Source: Clostridiales bacterium (lineage in GTDB: Bacteria > Bacillota > Clostridia > Oscillospirales > Butyricicoccaceae). Taken from it: a stretch of DNA of 36,516 nucleotides. Numbering within the stretch: the first letter of the stretch is position 1; every line of letters starts with the position of its first letter. The DNA is taken from positions 1 through 36,516 of the forward strand of contig JALFIV010000114.1 of assembly GCA_022775385.1 (NCBI GenBank). The letters run 5' to 3'. A program made the position numbers and the translations under genes. Shown here in pieces: positions 1 to 9,029 of the stretch. The notes under the pieces were generated by a model. That model ran no database searches, was not told the DNA's origin, and saw only the letters and a list, made by a program, of their open reading frames with translations.

Positions 1-1
1 C

Positions 2-907
2 TTGAAAATACAATTGAAACAGAAACAGGTATGGCTGCCGAGCGCGGCACTGCTGTTGTCCTTTCTGCTCCTGATCGGATGCAGCATGGTCTTTGACTAT
101 CTGTTTTCCCGTGTTCCGTCTGTCGGTGTGATTGTCGATGAACTGCTGGCATTCGGTATTCCTGCCCTGATGCTGTATCTGCTCCGCGATGAGCGCTTTC
201 CGGTTCGCCCGCGCATGGAGCGGCGGAAAGGATATTTCCTGCAGTATTTTGGTTTTGCAGTCAAGTTCGGTCTGATGGTTTCTCTGCTGTCGTTTCTGGC
301 CAATCTGCTTGTCTATGTGCTCACGGGGAGTTCACAGATTACATTGAGCAGTGTGATCTCGGCGACCTCTGTCGGAAGCAAGTACAGCATACTCAGTTTT
401 ATTGCAATTGTGGTGGTTCCGCCGGTTGTTGAAGAAATATTCCTGCGCGGCATGCTGTTTTCTTCGATGGAAAACGTTGCGGGAACCGGACTGTGCATTT
501 TCATGAGCGGCCTCTGCTTTGCTTTTCTGCACGGCGATCTGCTCAATTTTGTCGGACCGTTTATCGCAGGATGTGCCTATGCCTTTTTGAGCTACTCCTT
601 TGACTCGCTTTGGCCGGCTGTTCTTGCGCATTTTGTCAATAACCTGTATTATTATATTATCAACCATCTTGTGAGTCTGTATAGTTCCTTCGGAATCTGG
701 CAGTATTTCACATTCATTAACTTTATTTTGTTTTTGCTGATGCTGTATTTCACCCTGCGTTCGCTGGAGGTACAGATTCAGCACAACAAACTTCTTCCGT
801 TCCGTCCGGGACGGGCACGTCTCCGCGACAGTGTCTCTGATCTGATCGGAACGCCGGGATTTTTCATTTTTATCGTCGCATTTTTCTTCAAGATTATATT
901 TACATAA
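2..907 (+). CDS. CPBP-family (CAAX-like) intramembrane metalloprotease, possibly 5'-partial
   Basis: Polytopic membrane protein of about 301 residues. The CPBP/Abi signature is complete: EExxxR at E144-E145-R149, FxxxH-type motif with H177, and HxxxN with H210 and N213. In this family these residues form the zinc or glutamate active site within the membrane. Several hydrophobic segments alternate with short loops, and the C-terminus ends in another hydrophobic stretch. The first in-frame start is a TTG at base 2, so no ribosome site is visible and the gene may begin upstream of the window. Family members process prenylated or membrane peptides, or serve in bacteriocin self-immunity; the substrate here cannot be told. 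It is followed by mltG after about 70 bp, so the two may be co-transcribed. Confidence 0.85.
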   Translation: MKIQLKQKQVWLPSAALLLSFLLLIGCSMVFDYLFSRVPSVGVIVDELLAFGIPALMLYLLRDERFPVRPRMERRKGYFLQYFGFAVKFGLMVSLLSFLANLLVYVLTGSSQITLSSVISATSVGSKYSILSFIAIVVVPPVVEEIFLRGMLFSSMENVAGTGLCIFMSGLCFAFLHGDLLNFVGPFIAGCAYAFLSYSFDSLWPAVLAHFVNNLYYYIINHLVSLYSSFGIWQYFTFINFILFLLMLYFTLRSLEVQIQHNKLLPFRPGRARLRDSVSDLIGTPGFFIFIVAFFFKIIFT

Positions 908-976
908 GACTAGGAACAGCGTTTTCCGGACTGACGGTCATCGTCATGATCCGTGAGGCGGGAAAGGATACTGATT

Positions 977-2089
977 ATGAACCATTCTGAACAGCAAATG
1001 CCGAATCCAAATCAACCGCAAAAGCCGAATAAGAAGAAAAAGAACAACCCGATTCTGAATTCGCTTCTCTATCTGGTGATCGTTCTTTTGGTCTCTGTTA
1101 TTCTGGCATCTGCAATCATCGTGCTCAGCAACGATTTGTTTGCATTGACAAAGCCGGATCAGGAGGTCCATGTCACCATTCCGGAACAGGCGACGACCGG
1201 AGAGGTCGCAGCAATTCTGCACGATAACGGAGTTATTGACCACAAGTATTTCTTCAGCATGTTTGTCACACTTTCGACCCGTCATGTCAAGTACAATCCG
1301 GGCGAATATGATCTCAATCAGTCGATGGACTATCGTGAGGTCTTGAACAATATACGTATTTCACCGAATTCGACCATTACGATTACAATTCCGGAAGGAT
1401 ACACCATTGAGCAGATCAAAAAGACCATTTTGGATGCCGGTCTGAGCAATGAGAAAGAACTGACGGAAGCGCTTAAGGAAGGCGATTTCAGCGGAGAATA
1501 TCTGCCGGAGGATCTCGGAAACGAGGAAAACCGTCTGGAGGGCTATCTCTTCCCGGACACCTACGAATTCTATATGAGCGACAGCGCCGAGACCATTCTC
1601 GGCAAGATGATCGACAACTATGAGACCAAGGTCACCAGCGATAGCAAACGAAAGAGTATTGTCTCGGTCTGCGAAGATCGTGGATATTCGCTGGAGGAAG
1701 TCATGATTATTGCTTCGATGATCCAGAAGGAAGCGGCTACCAACGACGAGATGAAGCGTATTTCGGGTGTCATCTACAACCGTCTGCACAATACCGCAGA
1801 GTTCCCGTATCTGAATATCGATGCGACCATCCAGTATGTCTGCGGACATACCGGCGCACTGACGAAGGATGATCTGAAGATCGACAGCCCGTACAACACA
1901 TACACCAACAAGGGTCTGCCGCCCGGACCGATCTGCAACCCGGGATATGCTGCGATCTATGCCGCTTCGCATCCGGAGAATCACGACTATTACTACTATG
2001 TCGCCAATTCCGACGGTACGGAGCATATCTTCTCCGAAACGCTGGGTGAGCACAATTCCGTCGTAGAGAAAGAACAGAAGAGCAATTAA
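977..2089 (+). CDS. mltG: Endolytic murein transglycosylase MltG (YceG-like)
   Basis: Membrane-anchored lytic transglycosylase that cuts nascent peptidoglycan glycan strands and sets their length. The product is 370 aa: a basic, Lys/Asn/Pro-rich cytoplasmic tail (residues 1-25), one membrane span (about 27-48), then an extracytoplasmic LysM-like and YceG catalytic domain. The expected catalytic glutamate is E252 in the segment IASMIQKEA, followed by the conserved SGVIYNRL and the late NPG motif. I chose the ATG at 977 because GGGAAAGGA lies about 8 bases upstream; the frame is open back to a GTG at 953 but that has no ribosome site. The gene ends 14 bp before the U32 gene, an mltG-U32 pairing common in Firmicutes. 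Confidence 0.93.
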   Translation: MNHSEQQMPNPNQPQKPNKKKKNNPILNSLLYLVIVLLVSVILASAIIVLSNDLFALTKPDQEVHVTIPEQATTGEVAAILHDNGVIDHKYFFSMFVTLSTRHVKYNPGEYDLNQSMDYREVLNNIRISPNSTITITIPEGYTIEQIKKTILDAGLSNEKELTEALKEGDFSGEYLPEDLGNEENRLEGYLFPDTYEFYMSDSAETILGKMIDNYETKVTSDSKRKSIVSVCEDRGYSLEEVMIIASMIQKEAATNDEMKRISGVIYNRLHNTAEFPYLNIDATIQYVCGHTGALTKDDLKIDSPYNTYTNKGLPPGPICNPGYAAIYAASHPENHDYYYYVANSDGTEHIFSETLGEHNSVVEKEQKSN

Positions 2090-2103
2090 GGAGAACAGAA
2101 GCT

Positions 2104-3339
2104 ATGAACAAACCGGAGATTTTGTCACCGGCCGGTGATTTTGAACGTCTGCGTTACGCAGTGGCATATGGTGCCGACGCCGTCTATCTGGCGGGAAAAC
2201 AATTCGGCATGCGTGCCGCTTCGGATAATTTCACAGAAGAAGAACTGAAAGAGGGCATTGCTTATGCGCATGCCCGCGGCGTTAAAGTCTATGTGACGGT
2301 CAATATTTCGCCGCGTTCGAACGAATTTCCGGCGCTGGAGCGATACCTGCTCCAGCTGCAGGAGTTTTACGCGGATGCTCTCATTGTCTCAGATCTCGGC
2401 GTCATCCGCATGGCGCGCCGCGTCGTCCCGCAGATGCCGCTTCATATCAGCACACAGGCGAGCATCCTCAATGCGGAGGCTGCGCTTTTCTGGGTCGAGA
2501 TGGGCGCGGAGCGCATCGTATTGGCTCGTGAGCTTTCGCTCGAGCAAATCAAGGAGATCCGCGACGCCATCCCACCGGAGGTGGAGATCGAGTGCTTCGT
2601 CCATGGTGCGATGTGCATCTCGATCTCCGGACGCTGTCTGATTTCCAATTACACCACCGGACGCGACGCCAACCACGGCGCGTGTGCGCAGTCCTGCCGC
2701 TGGAAATATGCGCTGATGGAGGAAAAACGTCCCGGGCAATACTTCCCGGTTGATGAGGACGAGCGCTATACCTACCTTTATAACTCCAAGGATATGTGCA
2801 TGATCGAGCACATTCCGGAGCTGGTCGCCGCCGGTGTTTCGTCGTTTAAGATCGAGGGACGTGCCAAGACAGCATTCTACACCGCCGGTATCACCAGCGC
2901 TTACCGCCGTGCGGTGGACGCCTATTTGGAATCCGGCGATCCGAATTTCCAGCTCCCCAAGGAGATTGCGGAGGAGATCGGACGGGTCAGTCACAGAGAG
3001 TACTTCACCGGCTTCTATTTCGGCCGCGATCCCAAGGGTCAGTACTATGACGACTGCATGTACATCCGCGACTGGGAGGTCGCCGCGCTGTTCGACTCCT
3101 GTGACGACGAGGGAAATGCCGTCTTTGTCCTGAAGAACCGCTTCTTCACCGGTGAAACGCTGGAGCTGATGCAGCCGGGTGAGCCGGTTTACCGATTCCA
3201 GGTGGAGTCCATGCAGAATGACGATGGCGAGGAACTGGATGCCGCGCGCTCCGCGATGATGCGTGTTCACATGAAATTCCCGTTCCGCGTCAAAGAATTT
3301 GGCATTCTGAGACGGGAAAAGCCGGTGCAAAACAGTTGA
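2104..3339 (+). CDS. Peptidase U32 family protein (likely tRNA U34 hydroxylation factor, TrhP-like)
   Basis: The 411-aa protein begins KPEILSPAGDFERLRYAV, typical of U32 proteins. It carries the exact U32 signature E163-x-F165-x-H167-G168-A-M-C171-x3-S-G-x-C178, followed by C194 and C198. In this family such cysteines are thought to bind an iron-sulfur cluster. Characterised relatives (TrhP/YegQ and Bacillus YrrN/YrrO) take part in prephenate-dependent 5-hydroxyuridine formation at tRNA position 34; older annotations as collagenase or protease are poorly supported. Start ATG 2104 follows a GGAGAA ribosome site. The gene ends inside the -35 box of the alaS leader promoter, its TGA at 3337-3339 overlapping TTGACA. 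Family assignment is firm; the tRNA role is by analogy. Confidence 0.88.
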   Translation: MNKPEILSPAGDFERLRYAVAYGADAVYLAGKQFGMRAASDNFTEEELKEGIAYAHARGVKVYVTVNISPRSNEFPALERYLLQLQEFYADALIVSDLGVIRMARRVVPQMPLHISTQASILNAEAALFWVEMGAERIVLARELSLEQIKEIRDAIPPEVEIECFVHGAMCISISGRCLISNYTTGRDANHGACAQSCRWKYALMEEKRPGQYFPVDEDERYTYLYNSKDMCMIEHIPELVAAGVSSFKIEGRAKTAFYTAGITSAYRRAVDAYLESGDPNFQLPKEIAEEIGRVSHREYFTGFYFGRDPKGQYYDDCMYIRDWEVAALFDSCDDEGNAVFVLKNRFFTGETLELMQPGEPVYRFQVESMQNDDGEELDAARSAMMRVHMKFPFRVKEFGILRREKPVQNS

Positions 3340-3363
3340 CATTTCCGACGGATCCTGTATAAT
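3336..3363 (+). promoter_or_regulatory. Sigma-A promoter of the alaS T-box leader
   Basis: TTGACA at 3336-3341 and TATAAT at 3358-3363 are separated by 16 bp, both hexamers matching consensus. The -35 overlaps the stop codon of the U32 gene. The T-box leader starts just downstream. Confidence 0.85.
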
Positions 3364-3369
3364 ATGTTA

Positions 3370-3605
3370 TGATATTGATCCATGCGATGAGGAAACGAGA
3401 TAGAGAATCATCTGCTTTCAGAGAGCAGGGGACGGTGGAAGCCCTGCAGCAGATCCTGTATCAGCCATTTCGGAGCAGTTCGGGAGGACCGAACCGTCCT
3501 GTCTGCGTTAAAGACAGCCTAGAGATGCCGACGTGTTCGGCAAATTAGGGTGGTACCGCGAACCAGCTTTCGCCCCTAACCATTGGGGCGGAAGCTTTTT
3601 TGTTT
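3370..3605 (+). promoter_or_regulatory. T-box riboswitch, alanine (specifier GCC), upstream of alaS
   Basis: Leader RNA that senses uncharged tRNA-Ala and controls read-through into alaS. Stem I contains CAGAGAGC and a GGTGGAAG distal element at 3434-3441. The likely specifier codon GCC (Ala) is at 3464-3466, followed by a purine as is usual. The T-box core AGGGTGGTACCGCG is at 3547-3560. The competing terminator stem pairs 3565-3576 with 3585-3596 and runs into a T tract (3596-3601). When uncharged tRNA binds the specifier and the T-box bulge, the antiterminator forms instead of the terminator. This places alaS under amino-acid starvation control. Confidence 0.93.
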
Positions 3606-3656
3606 GTCCGCGGGATAGAATTTGAAAATTTATAAAATGATTTGGAGGAATCATCT

Positions 3657-6299
3657 ATGCAGTACATGGGTTTGAATGAAATCCGTGAAAAATTTCTCTC
3701 CTTTATGGAGTCCAAGGGACATCTGCGTCTGCCGAGCTTTTCGCTGATCCCGCAGGGCGACAAGTCGCTGCTGCTCATCAACTCCGGCATGGCGCCGATG
3801 AAGCCGTACTTCACTGGGGAACAGGAGCCGCCGCGTCACCGCGTCACGACCTGCCAGAAGTGCATTCGTACCGGCGACATCGAGAACGTCGGCAAGACCG
3901 CGCGCCACGGCACCTACTTTGAGATGCTGGGCAACTTCTCGTTCGGCGACTACTTCAAGAAGGAAGCCATCGCCTGGAGCTGGGAGTTCCTGACCGAGGT
4001 CATGGGCATTCCGGCTGACCGTCTGTATCCTTCGATCTATGTCGAGGACGACGAGGCGTTCCAGATCTGGCATGAAGATATCGGCATTCCGGAAGACCGC
4101 ATCTTCCGCTTCGGCAAGGAGGACAACTTCTGGGAGCACGGTTCCGGTCCGTGCGGTCCGTGCTCGGAGATCTACTACGACCGCGGCGAAAAGTATGGCT
4201 GCGGTAAGCCGGACTGTACGGTCGGTTGTGACTGCGACCGTTATATGGAGGTCTGGAACAACGTATTCTCCCAGTTTGACAACGACGGCCACAACAACTA
4301 TACCGAACTCAAGCAGAAGAACATCGACACCGGCATGGGTCTGGAGCGTCTTGCCTGTGTCATGCAGGACGTCGACTCGCTGTTTGACGTCGATACCGTC
4401 CGCAACATCACCGACCACGTCACCCGCATTTCGGGCAAGAGCTATGGTCAGGACTACAAGACGGACGTCTCGCTCCGCGTTATCACCGACCATATCCGCT
4501 CCACCGTCATGATGATCTGCGACGGCGTTATTCCGTCCAACGAGGGACGCGGCTACGTTCTGCGCCGTCTGCTCCGCCGTGCGGCTCGTCACGGCAAGCT
4601 GCTCGGTATCGACAAGCCTTTCCTGTATCAGGTATGCGATACGGTTATTCAGGAGAATGCCGGCGCTTATCCGACCCTGCTGGAGAAGCAGGATTATATC
4701 CGCAAGGTCATTCAGGTCGAGGAGGAGCGTTTTGACGCGACTGTTGACGCCGGCCTGAATATCCTGAACGAGATGATCTCCAAGGTCAAGGAGGCCGGCA
4801 AGACCGAGCTCCCGGCGGAGGATGCCTTCAAGCTGCACGATACCTACGGCTTCCCGATCGATCTGACCATCGAGATTCTGGAGGAGCAGGGCATGACCAC
4901 CGACCGCGATGGCTTTGACGCGCTGATTCAGCAGCAGAAGGAGCGTTCTCGCGAGGACCGCAAGCGCATGGGCGATGTCGGCTGGGTTTCCGAGGATCTG
5001 GGTCTGGACAAGTCCATGAAGACCGAGTTCTGCGGCTATGATTCACTGACCTCGGAGTCTGAGGTTCTGGCGCTGATCTCCGAGGGCGAGAGCACCGACG
5101 CGGTCCGTGGCGAAGGCGCCAAGGTCACCGTTGTTCTTGACCACACGCCGTTCTATGCGGAGATGGGCGGTCAGGTACCGGATTACGGTGTGATTTCCCA
5201 CGGCGATTGTGTTGTCAAGATCAACGATGTTCAGAAGAGCGGCGACGGACGGATCTATCTGCATTCCGGCGTTCTGGAGTCCGGTATGCTCAGCCGCGGC
5301 GACACCGTCACCTGTACGGTTGACAAGGAACGCCGTCAGGCGATCTGTCGTTCTCATACCGCAACCCACCTGCTGCAGCAGGCGCTGCGTCAGGTTCTCG
5401 GTTCTCATGTTGAGCAGGCAGGTTCGTACACCGATGCCGACCATGTCCGCTTCGACTTTACGCATTTCGCAGCGATGACACCGGAGGAAATCTCTAAGGT
5501 CGAGGAGATTGTCAACAACGCAATTCTCGAAGGCATGCAGGTTGTGACCGAGGTTCTGCCGATTGAAGAGGCGAAGAAGAAGGGCGCAATGGCGCTGTTT
5601 GGTGAGAAATACGGCGAGTTTGTCCGCGTCGTACAGGCGGGCGATTTCTCCGTTGAGTTCTGCGGCGGCACCCATCTGGATAACACCGCAAAGGCGGGTA
5701 TGTTCAAGATCGTCTCCGAGGCTTCTGTCGCTGCCGGTGTACGCCGTATTGAGGCACTGACCGGCCGTGAGGTCACCAAGATGCTCCGTCAGATGGATCG
5801 CATGCTGAACGAGGCTGCTTCCACACTCAAGACCTCTCCGAGCGAGCTGGTGGCACGTACCATTTCTGTCATGGAGGAGATCCGCACGATGTCCAAGGAC
5901 ATCGCCGGTCTGAACGATAAGCTTGCTAACATGCAGCTGGCCGATCTGTTCAATGTCTCGAGAGACATCAACGGTGTCGATGTTATCGCAACCAAGCTAA
6001 ATGTTACACCGGAGGTTATGCGCTCCATGGGCGACGCCATCAAGGAGAAGAAGCCGAATGTCGTTGCCGTTCTGTCCATCGTTCCGGTACCGAACAAGGT
6101 ACAGCTCCTGTGTGTTGTCGGCAAGGATGCGTTGGCAAAGGGCGCACATGCAGGAAAGATCATCAAGGAAGTTGCGAAGCTCTGCGGTGGCGGCGGCGGC
6201 GGACGTCCGGACTCCGCATCTGCCGGCGGCAAGAAGCCGGAACAGCTGGAGGATGCACTCGAGGCTGTCAACAATATTGTTGCTTCCATGGTCAAGTAA
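3657..6299 (+). CDS. alaS: Alanine--tRNA ligase
   Basis: Charges tRNA-Ala with alanine and edits Ser/Gly misacylation. The 880-aa product has the full AlaRS layout: N-terminal class II catalytic domain starting GLNEIREKFLSFMESKGH, tRNA-recognition domain, editing domain with the zinc-site residues H567-x3-H571 and C669-x3-H673 (CGGTH), and a C-Ala domain with a terminal glycine run typical of the family (GGGGGGRPDSASAGG). Start ATG 3657 is set by GGAGGAA eight bases upstream; an in-frame TTG at 3642 overlaps that ribosome site and was rejected. Expression is controlled by the T-box leader directly upstream. The usual Bacillus neighbours ireB and ruvX are not downstream here. Confidence 0.98.
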   Translation: MQYMGLNEIREKFLSFMESKGHLRLPSFSLIPQGDKSLLLINSGMAPMKPYFTGEQEPPRHRVTTCQKCIRTGDIENVGKTARHGTYFEMLGNFSFGDYFKKEAIAWSWEFLTEVMGIPADRLYPSIYVEDDEAFQIWHEDIGIPEDRIFRFGKEDNFWEHGSGPCGPCSEIYYDRGEKYGCGKPDCTVGCDCDRYMEVWNNVFSQFDNDGHNNYTELKQKNIDTGMGLERLACVMQDVDSLFDVDTVRNITDHVTRISGKSYGQDYKTDVSLRVITDHIRSTVMMICDGVIPSNEGRGYVLRRLLRRAARHGKLLGIDKPFLYQVCDTVIQENAGAYPTLLEKQDYIRKVIQVEEERFDATVDAGLNILNEMISKVKEAGKTELPAEDAFKLHDTYGFPIDLTIEILEEQGMTTDRDGFDALIQQQKERSREDRKRMGDVGWVSEDLGLDKSMKTEFCGYDSLTSESEVLALISEGESTDAVRGEGAKVTVVLDHTPFYAEMGGQVPDYGVISHGDCVVKINDVQKSGDGRIYLHSGVLESGMLSRGDTVTCTVDKERRQAICRSHTATHLLQQALRQVLGSHVEQAGSYTDADHVRFDFTHFAAMTPEEISKVEEIVNNAILEGMQVVTEVLPIEEAKKKGAMALFGEKYGEFVRVVQAGDFSVEFCGGTHLDNTAKAGMFKIVSEASVAAGVRRIEALTGREVTKMLRQMDRMLNEAASTLKTSPSELVARTISVMEEIRTMSKDIAGLNDKLANMQLADLFNVSRDINGVDVIATKLNVTPEVMRSMGDAIKEKKPNVVAVLSIVPVPNKVQLLCVVGKDALAKGAHAGKIIKEVAKLCGGGGGGRPDSASAGGKKPEQLEDALEAVNNIVASMVK

Positions 6300-6303
6300 C
6301 TTG

Positions 6304-6312
6304 TGATATAAT
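6304..6312 (+). promoter_or_regulatory. Candidate extended -10 promoter for hinT
   Basis: TGATATAAT (6304-6312) combines a consensus TATAAT with the TG extension one base upstream. There is no good -35 hexamer at 17 bp (TTCCAT at best), which extended -10 promoters tolerate. It would give hinT its own transcript beyond alaS read-through. Confidence 0.45.
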
Positions 6313-6343
6313 GGTAGTACAATAAGCGAGAGGAGGAGATCTC

Positions 6344-6682
6344 ATGTCGGATTGTCTGTTCTGTAGGATTATTTCCGGAGATATTCCGTCGAAAAAAGTG
6401 TACGAGGACGAATATGTCTATGCGTTCTACGATATCGACCCGCAGGCACCGTCTCATTTTTTGGTCATTCCGAAGGAGCATATTCCGTCGGCTGCAGCGA
6501 TCACACCGGAGAACAGTGCGGCGGTTGCACATTGCTTTGAAGCGATCGCCAAGATTACAAAGGATCTGGGAATCGAGAGCTTCCGTGTGGTATCCAATAT
6601 CGGAGCGCAGGCGCAGCAGAGTGTATTCCATCTTCATTTCCATGTCCTCTCCGGACGTGACATGACTTGGCCGCCGGGCTGA
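6344..6682 (+). CDS. hinT: HIT-family nucleotide hydrolase (HinT)
   Basis: Small cytoplasmic histidine-triad protein of 112 aa, a purine nucleoside phosphoramidase in characterised relatives. It begins with the typical CLFCRIISGDIPSKKVYEDE and contains the triad H96-x-H98-x-H100 (FHLHFHV), H100 being the expected nucleophile. The C-terminus ends in the conserved WPPG. Start ATG 6344 follows a strong AGGAGGAG site. It sits between alaS and the comEC-holA-rnmV group. Length and motifs fit a complete, functional enzyme; the physiological substrate is unknown for most bacteria. Confidence 0.95.
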   Translation: MSDCLFCRIISGDIPSKKVYEDEYVYAFYDIDPQAPSHFLVIPKEHIPSAAAITPENSAAVAHCFEAIAKITKDLGIESFRVVSNIGAQAQQSVFHLHFHVLSGRDMTWPPG

Positions 6683-6733
6683 GCCAGAATCGCTCTCTGA
6701 GGCAGATCAGCCTCGGATCAGGCGGGACATCCA

Positions 6734-6768
6734 ACCGAGGTGGCACACAGTCGTGTCACCTCGGTTTC
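6734..6768 (+). terminator. Hairpin after hinT, weak intrinsic terminator or attenuator
   Basis: Inverted repeat ACCGAGGTG (6734-6742) with CACCTCGGT (6757-6765), extended by imperfect pairing toward the loop. It is followed by only three T residues, so termination would be partial. It lies between hinT and comEC and contains the bases GAGGTG, a match to the 16S anti-Shine-Dalgarno sequence, on its 5' arm. Confidence 0.5.
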
Positions 6769-6794
6769 TGCATCACGGGAGAGGAGGAAACGGT

Positions 6795-9002
6795 ATAAGA
6801 CGGCCATTGATCTGGTTTTCCGGATTCTTTGCCATTGGGACAGCGCTCGAGTTAATCCTGAGACTGCAGGCTGTGCTGTTGATCGCATTTGCGGTGCTCT
6901 GCACGGCGGGGCTGGTATTCAGCCGGCTGGTTTCTCAAAAAGCGGTTGTCCTGCTCTGTATGCTTTCTCTTCTTGCCGGATCGGGATATACTGCTTTCCG
7001 TGATGTTGTGTTCGTTCAACCGCAGTCAGCGCTTGACGGCACAACATATGAGGTTACAGCGGTTGCCACCGATTATGCCGTTGTATATGGAGATCAGCAG
7101 CGCGTTCCGGTCAGAATATCGGGAGATGAATGTGATCAGCGGTTTTTCTTCAAAACCTTGCTCACTCTTCCGACCCGAGCACAGGAGATCCGTCCGGGAG
7201 ACACGATTACCGCGCATGTCGCGTTCTACACGCCGAAAGCATCCGGAACCTTTGACCGTCCGGCGTATTACCGCTCGCTCGGCTATTGTGTGCTGGCGTA
7301 TGCCAAGGAAACCTATCCGGTCTTTTTCAAACAGACAGATCATATTCCGATCCTCTCTTACCCAAAGGTATTGCGGCATGCAGTGTCTGAGCGTCTGGAT
7401 GATCTGTTTTTGGAACGGAATGCCGCGTTTCTCTCTGCCATGCTGGTCGGAGACCGAAGCAAACTCACGAAGTTGGATAATAACCACCTCCGCAAAGCGG
7501 GACTGGCTCATGTGATCGCGGTATCCGGTCTGCATGTGGGATTTTTGATCGCGCTCCTGCTGTTTGTGTTTGGGCGGCGGCTTGGATCTCTGCTCGGAAT
7601 CCCGTGTCTGCTGCTCTTTGTTCTCGTGGTTGGATGTTCGCCGTCTGTTTTGCGAGCCTGCATCATGTACGGTATGGTTTTGCTTGCATTTTTGATGAGG
7701 CGGGAGGCGGACAGCGTGAACTCGCTGTTTCTTGCTCTGTTTATCTGTCTGCTCTGGCATCCGGCCGCATTGTGTTCGGTCAGCTTACAGCTGTCGTTTA
7801 CATCCACATTGGGAATTCTGTGCTTTGCATGGCGTATTCAGCAGTCGCTCACACCAAAATCCAAGAAACTGCCGCATCGTCTGAAACGGCTGACTGCGGT
7901 TTTTACCGCATCAATTTCCTGTTCTCTGGCTTCTCTTTTGCTGACATGGCCGGTTCAGCTGTTTCATTTTCGTTATCTGTCGGTGTTTGCTCCCATCGCG
8001 AATTTGCTGGCACTCTGGGCGGTCACACTGATTTTTCCAATGGCTATTTTTGCAATTGCTGTCAGCCTGATCTCCGGATCTGCCGCCGCAGTGATTGCCG
8101 CACCGGTATCTGCATTCTGTAGCTATGTGTGGTGGATTGCAGATCGATTTGCTGATTTTTCCGGCGGTGTCCTGCATCTTGCGCGCGGGACGGATGTCTT
8201 GGTTCTCGGCGGGTTGATGGTTTTCTGGACTGTTCTGCTGTGGTTTGGAAACCGCAGACAGATTGCGGTCTCGGTTCCGGTTTTGGTTCTTTGTCTGATT
8301 GGATATGGCAAGTGGGACGTGGTTCGCACACAGGAAACATGGCGGATGACCTGTCTGTCCGCCGGTGAATCGCAGGCGATTGTTGTCTCGCAGGGAGATC
8401 AGACGGCGCTGATTGACTGCGGCAGTGATGACGAATGGAACGCAGCGGATACCGTCTGCGAGTATCTCGACTGGTGGGGATATGACCGGATTGATGTGAT
8501 GGTTCTGACTGCGTTGGATTCCAGCCATGCCGGCGGAGCTGTCACACTTGCGGACCGGATCCCTGTCGATATGGTTTATTTGCCATACGACCAGGGAAAA
8601 AGAGCGGAACAGTTTCATGAACGGTTTGCACAGAACACCTGTATTGTTGACGATACCGAACAGCTGAGCTCGATCGGAGAAAAGATGCTTCGCCTTTCCG
8701 CGGTCTCCGTTGATACGTGTCTTGCCGTGCGTTTGACACCTGCCGCGGAGACCATCTGGATTGCACACAGTATGACACCGCGTCAGCTGGAATATTTGGA
8801 GTCCAAACAGCCGCTCCATCCTACGACGCTTGTGCTCTCGGAATCCTATTTTTCGGATGATGCAGGTTCAATTGCCAAGCAGATTGCGCCGGAGCAGATT
8901 ATTCTGGAGTCAGGATGGAAAACAGCAGAGGAGCTTGGCGGAATCCCTGTGATTTCGATAAAACAGACTGGTTCCTATACACTTACCTATACTCACCCAT
9001 AA
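6795..9002 (+). CDS. comEC: ComEC/Rec2 family DNA-uptake channel, apparent ATA start
   Basis: Inner-membrane channel for single-stranded DNA entry during natural transformation. From 6795 the product is 735 aa: an N-terminal DUF4131-like region with two spans, a competence domain with many membrane helices (about residues 200-500, including HVIAVSGLHVGFL), and a C-terminal metallo-beta-lactamase-like domain from about residue 520. The frame is open back to a GTG at 6753, but that lies inside the hinT hairpin. A strong GAGGAGG site at 6781-6787 sits seven bases before ATA 6795, and the protein from there reads xRRPLIWF, as ComEC N-termini usually do. The metal motif of the lactamase domain is degraded (TALDSSHAGG, A573 to G581). 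It ends 27 bp before holA. No comEA is visible. Confidence 0.88.
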   Translation: MRRPLIWFSGFFAIGTALELILRLQAVLLIAFAVLCTAGLVFSRLVSQKAVVLLCMLSLLAGSGYTAFRDVVFVQPQSALDGTTYEVTAVATDYAVVYGDQQRVPVRISGDECDQRFFFKTLLTLPTRAQEIRPGDTITAHVAFYTPKASGTFDRPAYYRSLGYCVLAYAKETYPVFFKQTDHIPILSYPKVLRHAVSERLDDLFLERNAAFLSAMLVGDRSKLTKLDNNHLRKAGLAHVIAVSGLHVGFLIALLLFVFGRRLGSLLGIPCLLLFVLVVGCSPSVLRACIMYGMVLLAFLMRREADSVNSLFLALFICLLWHPAALCSVSLQLSFTSTLGILCFAWRIQQSLTPKSKKLPHRLKRLTAVFTASISCSLASLLLTWPVQLFHFRYLSVFAPIANLLALWAVTLIFPMAIFAIAVSLISGSAAAVIAAPVSAFCSYVWWIADRFADFSGGVLHLARGTDVLVLGGLMVFWTVLLWFGNRRQIAVSVPVLVLCLIGYGKWDVVRTQETWRMTCLSAGESQAIVVSQGDQTALIDCGSDDEWNAADTVCEYLDWWGYDRIDVMVLTALDSSHAGGAVTLADRIPVDMVYLPYDQGKRAEQFHERFAQNTCIVDDTEQLSSIGEKMLRLSAVSVDTCLAVRLTPAAETIWIAHSMTPRQLEYLESKQPLHPTTLVLSESYFSDDAGSIAKQIAPEQIILESGWKTAEELGGIPVISIKQTGSYTLTYTHP

Positions 9003-9029
9003 TAGACGAATTGTCGGAGAGGAGGAGAG

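Noticed and set aside
953-976. Upstream GTG start for mltG
   Set aside because: No ribosome site before it, whereas ATG 977 has one.
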